Positions 19,399 to 25,052 of a stretch of 25,052 nucleotides of DNA are shown one piece after another. Numbering within the stretch: the first letter of the stretch is position 1; each line of letters begins with the position of its first letter. Below the pieces are notes generated by a model. The model had not been told where the DNA came from and ran no database searches. It saw only the letters and a list, made by a program, of their open reading frames with translations. The stretch is from a virus, in the IMG/VR virus record IMGVR_UViG_3300030329_001964, positions 1-25,052 of that record; one strand, given 5' to 3'. A program made the translations under genes and the position numbers.

Positions 19399-20946
19399 TT
19401 AATTGTAAGCTAAAATTTTAATAGTTGTATTTAGTTTAGGATTTACACATCTTGCACCAATGCTTTGAATTGTGTTTTTTCCATTAGTGGTATTAGCATC
19501 TACACCTCCTGCATGAGCAGAAGAATGTATAACATTTAAAACAAAATTTGCATTAGGAAGTGAAGTAAATCTAATTTCTCCAGTTTCATAATTTATTCTA
19601 CCAGTACCTGCTCCAAGCAAATTACCTTGCCCATCATCATACATAAAGGCAGATTTGTTAGGAGAAGCATCATAAGTTTCTTTATCATAAACTGTATCAT
19701 CTGGTAGTTTTGCTGCAACTGCTGCTTCTACATCTCCTATTGCAGGTAATCTACCTACTCCAAAAGGTGTTGTTCCAGAAGTTGGTGCAGCCAATGCTAT
19801 TGCAGAGCCTGATAAATGTTGCCCTGAAGTAAATCTAACATCTCCATTTACAATTCCTACAGTAACTCTTTTTTCAAATAAGTTTCCTGATGTATAATAT
19901 TGAACATTTAAAGCATCTTGTATTTTGTTTATAACTCCATTTTTACCACCAAAGTTTGTATTAGAAGAATCAGTTGTAAATGAAAGACTTTGAAATGTTG
20001 AACCTCCATCTACTGTTATATTAAAAGCATAAGCAGTAGAGGCAGCTAAACCACTATTAGTATTTGGGGTAATTCCAGACAAACCTATTTCTTGGTAACC
20101 TGCTTGATAAAATTTAATCCCTACAGAACCTGCTTGAACTCCATCAGATATTGCATCTCCTGTTCTTCCATATCCAAAAAAGTTTTTAGCATGAAATACA
20201 CCATTCTTATCAGTCTGTGCAGTAGAAAATTTATCAAAGTCTGCAACCATATTAAAGAATGGTAACCTAATTGCAACATCATCTGCATGAGTAGCAGCAG
20301 TAGAGCCAAACAAACCTCTTTTAATTGTGCAAGTGCTATTAGCTAAATCTGCACCTGTGCCAACTGCAGTAACTTCGCATATTTCATTTTCTATTCTGAT
20401 CAAATCTCCAACTTTAAAGTATTTAGAATGTCCATTTTCTAAGTTTAATGTAGTGTGTGTAGCATCAGAACCCATAGTTGCTGATGTAGCATGATCTAAG
20501 TCTGCACCACTATCTACATACATATTTCCATCAGGTGCTGTGTTTTCTATTGTTGTAGCATTAGCTGCTGAAGCATCTGCATTATATCCACAAAACCTAC
20601 CATTTGGAAGATATATAAAATCACCTGCAGGTAAAAGAACAGTAGCATATCTTAAATTAGTTGAGCCACCACCCATATCTACTGCATTTGCATCATCTAC
20701 ATTTGAATTATTTTTCCATTCTTGATATGAAAACTGAACCTCTGCAGGAACATCTCCTTCATTATAAATACAAAATGCTTTTAAAGAAGGAACTATAGAA
20801 GTGCCTTTTGTTGCACTTACACTAAGAATTGTTATAAATCCATCTGTATTATCTACTTCTTGTGTGTTTTCAAATACTTGATTAAAATTTTTGCTTTTAC
20901 TAAAAGCATTTTGCCCTAAACTTAAACTTACATTAACATTCGCCAT
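19399..20946 (-). CDS. Virion structural protein, probable fibre or decoration, 515 aa
   Basis: Starts MANVNVSLSLGQNAFSKSKN and is beta-rich and Ser/Thr/Ala/Asn-rich throughout. A compact N-terminal domain (FITILSVSATKGTSIVPSLK... AEVQFSYQEW, residues ~35-90) is followed by DFIYLPNGRFCGYNAD and KYFKVGDLIRIENEICEVTA with TCTIKRGLFGSTAATHADDV. The C-terminal half contains repetitive strand patterns and KSAFMYDDGQGNLLGAGTGR. It has no transmembrane segments. Placed between the fibre-like 260-aa gene and the neck genes, it is probably a head or tail decoration or fibre protein. No catalytic domain is visible. Confidence 0.55.
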   Translation of the reverse strand: MANVNVSLSLGQNAFSKSKNFNQVFENTQEVDNTDGFITILSVSATKGTSIVPSLKAFCIYNEGDVPAEVQFSYQEWKNNSNVDDANAVDMGGGSTNLRYATVLLPAGDFIYLPNGRFCGYNADASAANATTIENTAPDGNMYVDSGADLDHATSATMGSDATHTTLNLENGHSKYFKVGDLIRIENEICEVTAVGTGADLANSTCTIKRGLFGSTAATHADDVAIRLPFFNMVADFDKFSTAQTDKNGVFHAKNFFGYGRTGDAISDGVQAGSVGIKFYQAGYQEIGLSGITPNTNSGLAASTAYAFNITVDGGSTFQSLSFTTDSSNTNFGGKNGVINKIQDALNVQYYTSGNLFEKRVTVGIVNGDVRFTSGQHLSGSAIALAAPTSGTTPFGVGRLPAIGDVEAAVAAKLPDDTVYDKETYDASPNKSAFMYDDGQGNLLGAGTGRINYETGEIRFTSLPNANFVLNVIHSSAHAGGVDANTTNGKNTIQSIGARCVNPKLNTTIKILAYN

Positions 20947-20956
20947 TTTTACTCCT

Positions 20957-21739
20957 CTACCTTAAATGATACTTTACTGTTGCATTAATTGAATAATCTG
21001 AATTTGCTGAGTCTTGCCTGAATGCAAAGACTAAAACTTTACCTGCATTTACATCTGCAGACTGAACTGTCATTTGTTGATAATAATTTTGTTCGTGTCC
21101 TGCTGATACTATATCTGCACCATCAGCACAAACAACTCCTCCTGATAAATCTCCACTTGTAGCACCAGAAGTTGTTTCTATGTCATAACTCATAAGATGA
21201 CATCTAACTGTATCTCCAGTTGCTGTATCTGCTCCAACCCAAAATATTACTTTGTCTATTGTTATATTATCACACAAATAAAAATAATGACCTATAAATC
21301 TATGAGAGTTGCTTGTAAATGATTTAGATGTATCAGGATTTGTTCCTGTTCCTATGCTTTGTGCTCCTTCATTTACATAGACATAAGATATAGGTAGAGC
21401 ATAATGTGTGTTTGCAGAAAAATCTGTTTGAGCATTTGTTACTCCAAAATTTAAATATTGTGTATTTACAGTATGTTGTCCTATACCTGCTTTAACAAGA
21501 TCATTTGTAGAATCAACAGTAACTAAAGCATTTCCATCTTTATCGAGTATAACTGTGTTTGTAGTAGAATCTGCAGCAGGCTGTATTTTAGCATTTTGAG
21601 TAGATAGATATAAAGATGTGCCATCCCCATCTCCACAAGTTATTTGTTTTATAGTAGTTGATAAGCCAGTATTAGAATTACTTGTATGAAGTATATCCTT
21701 ATAAACATCTTTTAAAGCACTACCTGTAAAACTTGCCAT
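20957..21739 (-). CDS. Fibre-like structural protein with C-terminal beta domain, 260 aa
   Basis: N-terminus (FTGSALKDVYKDILHTSNSN with GLSTTIKQITCGDGDGTSLY) reads as a capsid- or tail-anchored stem seen in marine phages. The C-terminal ~130 residues (FIGHYFYLCDNITIDKVIFW..., then QYYQ..MTVQSADVNAGKVL and ATVKYHLR) resemble the C-terminal part of the 358-aa neighbour in strand order, suggesting a shared jelly-roll-like domain. The start overlaps the 46-aa gene stop (TAATG). It is likely a host-contact or decoration protein. Confidence 0.55.
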   Translation of the reverse strand: MASFTGSALKDVYKDILHTSNSNTGLSTTIKQITCGDGDGTSLYLSTQNAKIQPAADSTTNTVILDKDGNALVTVDSTNDLVKAGIGQHTVNTQYLNFGVTNAQTDFSANTHYALPISYVYVNEGAQSIGTGTNPDTSKSFTSNSHRFIGHYFYLCDNITIDKVIFWVGADTATGDTVRCHLMSYDIETTSGATSGDLSGGVVCADGADIVSAGHEQNYYQQMTVQSADVNAGKVLVFAFRQDSANSDYSINATVKYHLR

Positions 21740-21879
21740 TATTTACCTTCCTTTTCTTCTTCAGACTCTTTTTTTAAATCTTCTAATTCTTTAATTTTGC
21801 CTTTTGTCATAATAAATTCTTGCTCAAGTAAAATTAATCTTTTTTTATATTCTTCAATTCTCTTGTCGTAATTTACCAC
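21739..21879 (-). CDS. Small coiled-coil protein, 46 aa
   Basis: GTG at 21879 follows AAGGAG with 5 bases spacing. An ATG two bases upstream of it is followed at once by a stop, so GTG is the only workable start. The product (MVNYDKRIEEYKKRLILLEQ and on) is one amphipathic, heptad-patterned helix with an acidic C-terminus (EEEKEGK). Its stop overlaps the 260-aa gene start. A fibre-assembly or trimerisation helper role is possible, purely by position. Confidence 0.6.
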   Translation of the reverse strand: MVNYDKRIEEYKKRLILLEQEFIMTKGKIKELEDLKKESEEEKEGK

Positions 21880-21904
21880 ATTTTCTCCTTAATTAAAAAT
21901 CTGC

Positions 21905-22981
21905 CTAACTGGTTATATCCCATTTAAAAACAACTGTTATATTTGTATCAAAACCAGTTGCTGGTGTTGATACATAAATTGCATAAATTTTACCTTTAGT
22001 TAATGGTGCATAATCACTTCCAACACTAGGGCTAGTTAAATCATAATCTAGAAATGTATCATCTGCTATATCAATAGTAGTATCTTTTCTATATATTGTA
22101 AAAAAAGGTATTTCAGAATTATCACTTGATTCCAAAACCCTTAAACTAAATGTTCCATCTTGTGCTATTTCACTTCTGTAAATAAACTTTTCTATTGTGC
22201 AATTATATGGTGCAACAAATGAAATAAATTCATTATTACTAACATTTGTTGTTTTTTCTATAATATAACCAGTCATTGGTATATATTGTGCAGTTTGACC
22301 TGCATAAAAACCTATAAACTTTGTTTCGTAATGATATTTACCAATACCAATTATATCTGTGCCTGCATCATCTGTAAATGCTAAACAATTAGGAGTTTGT
22401 GTATCAACCCATATTTGACCATATCCTGCTGTATCTGCAACAGCATCTGCACTTTCTTTTATTTTTAAAGGTATTTCACTTTTAATAACAGTTGTTTCAA
22501 CATCTAACATTGTCGTAGTATCATCTTTAAATGTTATATTGCCACCATCTGCATTAAGTTCTATATCAGCAGTAGCATCTAAAATTATATCATTACCTGC
22601 ATCTAAATTTATATCTGCTTCAGTACCACCACTTGCATCTACAGCTTGAAGTAAACAATTACCTCCAAGAACAAACATTCTTACATAATCTTCATCATTA
22701 TCAGTAGAATACCATCTATACTCTCCAGTCTTGGCAGTAAAAGCCATTCTTTCATTAGGAGAGTTTAGTATTCCTCTAAGCAAAGTATCAAACTCTATTG
22801 CACCTCTAATTATCAAACTATCTTCAGAAAGCTCTAAAATAGATGATTTTTCTCCGATTTTTATAGGTTTAGAGTCTGAACTTAGAACAGAATCATCTCC
22901 CAAAGAAATTGCATTTTTTCTATTAGGTTCAAATGAACCATCTTTAATAGAATTTAATGATGGGAGTTTACTTCTTGGCAT
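21905..22981 (-). CDS. Tail fibre / receptor-binding-like protein, 358 aa
   Basis: The central region (NCLLQAVDASGGTEADINLD, then AGNDIILDATADIELNADGG, NITFKDDTTTMLDVE, residues ~107-165) has the D/A/G-rich repeating short strands typical of phage fibre shafts. The N-terminus (PRSKLPSLNSIKDGSFEPNR) may be an anchor. The C-terminal ~140 residues form a beta-rich tip (ETKFIGFYAGQTAQYIPMTG... APYNCTIEKFIYRSEIAQDG...). This tip resembles the C-terminus of the 260-aa protein. A role in host recognition is inferred. Its start overlaps the 48-aa gene stop. Confidence 0.65.
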   Translation of the reverse strand: MPRSKLPSLNSIKDGSFEPNRKNAISLGDDSVLSSDSKPIKIGEKSSILELSEDSLIIRGAIEFDTLLRGILNSPNERMAFTAKTGEYRWYSTDNDEDYVRMFVLGGNCLLQAVDASGGTEADINLDAGNDIILDATADIELNADGGNITFKDDTTTMLDVETTVIKSEIPLKIKESADAVADTAGYGQIWVDTQTPNCLAFTDDAGTDIIGIGKYHYETKFIGFYAGQTAQYIPMTGYIIEKTTNVSNNEFISFVAPYNCTIEKFIYRSEIAQDGTFSLRVLESSDNSEIPFFTIYRKDTTIDIADDTFLDYDLTSPSVGSDYAPLTKGKIYAIYVSTPATGFDTNITVVFKWDITS

Positions 22982-23127
22982 TATCTCATTTTAACCTTTT
23001 CAAATATAGGTTTTAAGATCATATCAAATAACATATCATCATACTTTGTTGGACTAAGTTTTACTATTTTCTCTACTATTGTAAAGCCAAGCAATACCCA
23101 TTCCCAGTTTGCTGCCATCCATTCCAT
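22981..23127 (-). CDS. Small hypothetical protein, 48 aa
   Basis: ATG at 23127 follows AAGGAG with 6 bases spacing. The 48 residues begin MEWMAANWEWVLLGFTIVEK and continue KLSPTKYDDMLFDMILKPIFEK. The N-terminal ~18 residues are hydrophobic and aromatic and may lie in or on the membrane. The rest is amphipathic. Small proteins of this layout occur in phage lysis regions. No established family is recognised. Its stop overlaps the fibre gene start (TAATG). Confidence 0.6.
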   Translation of the reverse strand: MEWMAANWEWVLLGFTIVEKIVKLSPTKYDDMLFDMILKPIFEKVKMR

Positions 23128-23128
23128 G

Positions 23129-23413
23129 TTACTTCTCCTTGTTTTCTAATTTTTTTAATCTTCTATTAATTTTATTTAAATCTTTTTTAGTAAATAAAGG
23201 TGGATGAGAATTTGCTTTTAAAGCTCCTACATCTTTTTCTAACACCTCGATATACTTCAAAGCCTTGTTTAAGTTTTTCTGAGATTGTTTAAATTTTTTA
23301 TCTAACTCATTTGGCTTATTAACATAATCATCTATTTTTTTAAGATTATGTTTTCTTTGTATAGCCTTATAAATAGAATCAAATATTAATTTTACAATTA
23401 ACCCTTGTATCAT
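23129..23413 (-). CDS. Coiled-coil protein, lysis/tail region, 94 aa
   Basis: Starts MIQGLIVKLIFDSIYKAIQR, with an N-terminal hydrophobic helix too short to be a clear membrane span. It is followed by strongly charged coiled coil (NELDKKFKQSQKNLNKALKY and LEKDVGALKANSHPP) and a basic tail (DLNKINRRLKKLENKEK). The start overlaps the upstream 30-aa gene (ATGA). It could be a spanin-like or lysis-accessory protein, but no signal peptide or lipobox is present, so this is unresolved. Confidence 0.55.
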   Translation of the reverse strand: MIQGLIVKLIFDSIYKAIQRKHNLKKIDDYVNKPNELDKKFKQSQKNLNKALKYIEVLEKDVGALKANSHPPLFTKKDLNKINRRLKKLENKEK

Positions 23414-23502
23414 TCCTCATCCTTATGCAACATATATCCTAAACAAAATGTTGTAAAAAATCCTGCCATAAAATAAAGCAAATCTCTAAAATGCTCCATC
23501 AT
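23410..23502 (-). CDS. Tiny membrane peptide, 30 aa
   Basis: Start ATG at 23502 overlaps the XhlA-like stop and the TGA overlaps the next ATG. Two successive ATG codons leave the exact start open. The product begins MMEHFRDLLYFMAGFFTTFC and has one hydrophobic helix with a charged tail (HKDEE). It has no Shine-Dalgarno of its own. Position within the small-membrane-protein set suggests a lysis or holin-accessory role, unproven. Confidence 0.5.
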   Translation of the reverse strand: MMEHFRDLLYFMAGFFTTFCLGYMLHKDEE

Positions 23503-23711
23503 TGTAAGATACTAACCAAGCTAATAGCTACTGTTAGTATAGTAAACAGAGTAAGTCCTATTGTTTTTAACTTAACAATATCATTTTCTGCTCTATTTAA
23601 TCTACCATTTACTCTTTCTAAATGTTCAAAGTTTGCATCAACTTTTTCTTTAATATAGGTAAGATGAGTCATTACCTCACCTCTATACTCATCAGTATTT
23701 TTTGTTTTCAT
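23499..23711 (-). CDS. XhlA-like hemolysin/holin-accessory protein, 70 aa
   Basis: A 70-residue protein with a charged coiled-coil N-terminal half (YIKEKVDANFEHLERVNGRL, NRAENDIVKLKT) and a C-terminal hydrophobic helix (IGLTLFTILTVAISLVSIL). This layout is that of XhlA-type holin partners in Gram-positive phages, although the same shape is common. ATG at 23711 has AGGAGAAGA before it. It overlaps the upstream holin-like gene by 20 bases. A lysis role is likely from shape and neighbours. Confidence 0.6.
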   Translation of the reverse strand: MKTKNTDEYRGEVMTHLTYIKEKVDANFEHLERVNGRLNRAENDIVKLKTIGLTLFTILTVAISLVSILQ

Positions 23712-24000
23712 TCTTCTCCTGCATACGAAGGAACTTGTCCTTCAAACCATTTCCAGACAATTCAGCAATGATTGTTACTAGGGTTTTAAAACTATTCTCT
23801 ATACCTTTTTGCTCTAATTGTTGTTTTTTACTATTATCTATTAGTTTAATAATAATCCCTTCAACACGAGTAAAAGATTCTCTTAATTCTTTTTGAAGTT
23901 CATCTTGTATAAACTTGTTCTGTTTTTGTATAAATAGCCAAAATGCTACTGCTACTACTAATGGCACACCATATCTTTCTAATAATTCTAACCAATCCAT
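23692..24000 (-). CDS. Holin-like membrane protein, 102 aa
   Basis: MDWLELLERYGVPLVVAVAF and on: a short amphipathic start, one membrane helix (residues ~12-25), then a long charged coiled coil (QKQNKFIQDELQKELRESFT ...QQLEQKGIENSFKTLVTI) and a basic C-terminus. Class-III-like or accessory holins have a similar single-span plan. Start lies right after the stop of a small TM gene (24001), giving a coupled junction. No endolysin is seen in the window, so the lysis assignment rests on shape and clustering. Confidence 0.55.
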   Translation of the reverse strand: MDWLELLERYGVPLVVAVAFWLFIQKQNKFIQDELQKELRESFTRVEGIIIKLIDNSKKQQLEQKGIENSFKTLVTIIAELSGNGLKDKFLRMQEKNENKKY

Positions 24001-24138
24001 TTAATATCCCATTAAAATATTATAAATAAATACAATAACATAAATACACAAGAATAACAATCCACCCCATATAACCATCATAATCCAAATTAAAATGATT
24101 TGGTCAAATGTACTTAACCTTTTATTACCTCTCCCCAT
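24001..24138 (-). CDS. Small single-span membrane protein, 45 aa
   Basis: The frame starts with ATG at 24138 inside the metallophosphoesterase gene and ends with TAA directly before the holin-like start. It begins MGRGNKRLSTFDQIILIWIM with a basic N-terminus and then a long hydrophobic helix (WGGLLFLCIYVIVFIYNIL). There is no strong Shine-Dalgarno; internal ATG ATG at residues 20-21 would truncate the helix. The positive-inside N-terminus and hydrophobic core make a genuine membrane protein plausible, e.g. a second holin component. Confidence 0.5.
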   Translation of the reverse strand: MGRGNKRLSTFDQIILIWIMMVIWGGLLFLCIYVIVFIYNILMGY

Positions 24139-24893
24139 AAACATGTTTTTCCATTTATGATTTGTATAATGTGAACTGTAAATAAACCTCTCTCAAAAAA
24201 GTCTACTATAGCAAAAGCATGACTCCAGTTAATTCTTCTATTACCAAGCCATTCATTTGCTTCTGCTGACATATCCTTTAAACATCCAATACTCCAAGCA
24301 GATTTTTGACCATCCATATGGGTAGCAGACATTTGTTGTAAGTCGTGCCAATGTCCATACATTATATTGCAACCAAGTTTTCTTAAATGGTTTGCTGTAT
24401 GATATTGACCTCCATAGTGATGTCCATGATAAAAATTTAATTTTCCAATCTTTAAATACTTACCCATAGGATAATAATTATATCCTCTATCAGCCAAATT
24501 AACTGCATTAGCAAAGTTGTATTGAGGGATGTAAGGGTATTTAGAAACTGCAATATTAAGCCAATTATCATGATTCCCTTCTGTTATATATTTTTCCTTA
24601 CAATTTGCCTTATCAAGGGATTCATCTATCATATCCATTCCCTTGTTTACATCTTTTATATCTTTTTTAAAATCTTTTATAAGAAACTCTAATGGTGGGG
24701 CTTTCTTATTTTTAAATTTCCAATGAGAGAAGCCTTCCCATTCACCAACATCTCCCAAATCGACATAAGCATCAGGCTTGACTATTTCTATAGTCTTTTT
24801 AAGTACATTTATTGCTTTTTGATCGTGTAGGGGAAAATGCTTATCAGGTGTAACGACAACTCTTTTAATGACTCCAAAGTCTTTGTTTGCCAT
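24114..24893 (-). CDS. Calcineurin-like metallophosphoesterase, 259 aa
   Basis: All classical motifs appear in order: TPDKH (D17, H19), YVDLGDVGEW (D48), ITEGNHDNW (N107, H108), FYHGHHYGG (H156, H158) and MYGHWHDLQ (H181, H183). These bind two divalent metal ions and hydrolyse phosphate esters. Such proteins are common phage accessories, with possible roles in nucleotide or RNA/DNA end metabolism. AGAGGA precedes the ATG at 24893. It heads the visible part of the leftward operon; substrate is unknown. Confidence 0.85.
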   Translation of the reverse strand: MANKDFGVIKRVVVTPDKHFPLHDQKAINVLKKTIEIVKPDAYVDLGDVGEWEGFSHWKFKNKKAPPLEFLIKDFKKDIKDVNKGMDMIDESLDKANCKEKYITEGNHDNWLNIAVSKYPYIPQYNFANAVNLADRGYNYYPMGKYLKIGKLNFYHGHHYGGQYHTANHLRKLGCNIMYGHWHDLQQMSATHMDGQKSAWSIGCLKDMSAEANEWLGNRRINWSHAFAIVDFFERGLFTVHIIQIINGKTCLWGEVIKG

Positions 24894-24925
24894 ACATTTC
24901 CTCTTAATTCTTTGAAGTAAGTTAA

Positions 24926-24951
24926 TGATTTTTTATGAAAAATAAAAATCA
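24926..24951 (-). terminator. AT-rich hairpin between metallophosphoesterase and upstream gene
   Basis: TGATTTTT (24926-24933) and AAAAATCA (24944-24951) form an 8-bp AT-only-like stem around a 10-base loop. One arm contains the stop codon of the upstream gene. It lacks a GC-rich stem, so as a terminator it is weak at best. Confidence 0.25.
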
Positions 24952-25052
24952 GGCAAGGCTACGAATAATATCACTAAGCTCTTGACTTCTAGTTGGAGTT
25001 TGTTTATGCCAAAGGGAATCAAGCATCTCATCTGCAGCTTCTTCGTATTGTT
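24949..25052 (-). CDS. C-terminal end of an unidentified gene (partial)
   Basis: On the minus strand one frame is open from the window edge to TGA (24949-24951). The last 33 residues begin QYEEAADEMLDSLWHKQTPT and end DIIRSLA. It is acidic-helical and I recognise no family. It is separated by 55 bases from the metallophosphoesterase start, so it may be part of the same operon. The rest lies outside the window. Confidence 0.55.
   Translation of the reverse strand, partial: QYEEAADEMLDSLWHKQTPTRSQELSDIIRSLA

Noticed and set aside
18989-19402. 137-residue plus-strand frame
   Set aside because: Antisense to the adaptor gene and the basic peptide gene, Leu/Tyr/His-rich and without supporting context.
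1-25052. CRISPR arrays, insertion sequences, integrase or attachment sites
   Set aside because: No regularly spaced repeats, no transposase or recombinase motifs. The 3' tRNA-like end could in principle be an attachment core, but no integrase is present.

Overview
The window is part of an uncultured tailed-phage (Caudoviricetes) genome. It is AT-rich and densely packed, with genes joined by ATGA, TAATG or longer overlaps. It reads as two convergent transcription blocks meeting near 7874-7917. Most starts have a GGAG/AGGAG Shine-Dalgarno sequence. TAA, TAG and TGA all act as stops, so a standard bacterial code fits. Regular Shine-Dalgarno use argues mildly against a Bacteroidota host. The host cannot be named; several structural proteins resemble those I associate with marine metagenomic phages. 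No integrase is visible.

Rightward block, 1-7917: early/replication genes. It opens with tiny genes (1-1146), some Cys-rich or membrane-spanning. A 435-base gene-free stretch (1147-1581) follows, carrying direct and inverted repeats. Next come a Cro/CI-type repressor, a C5-cytosine methyltransferase-like gene, an ERF single-strand annealing protein, a PD-(D/E)XK nuclease, an HNH nuclease, an SSB-like protein with an acidic DEIPF tail, and a replication-initiation-like protein. A second gene-poor stretch (5698-5946) holds a tRNA-like element with a canonical T-arm and acceptor but an abnormal body. Beyond it are more small zinc-ribbon genes, a second C5 methyltransferase split by a frameshift at a run of six A, and an Hjc-like resolvase. 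Together these suit recombination-dependent replication plus DNA modification.

Leftward block, 25052-7874, read right to left: a partial gene, a metallophosphoesterase, a group of small membrane/coiled-coil proteins resembling a holin/XhlA lysis module, three beta-rich fibre/decoration-like proteins, a 31-residue highly basic peptide, a neck adaptor, a probable tail terminator, the major tail protein, a G/GT-type tail-chaperone pair with a likely -1 frameshift, the tape measure, a 1356-residue tail hub ending in a dockerin-like calcium-binding pair, and two further distal-tail proteins. The order from major tail protein through chaperones and tape measure to hub indicates a long non-contractile (siphovirus-like) tail. 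Terminase, portal, capsid and polymerase genes are not in the window.

The points most worth following up are the anomalous tRNA-like RNA, the split methyltransferase, the dockerin pair on the tail hub, the basic peptide in the neck operon, the repeat-rich noncoding region, and the cluster of tiny zinc-ribbon and single-membrane-span proteins.
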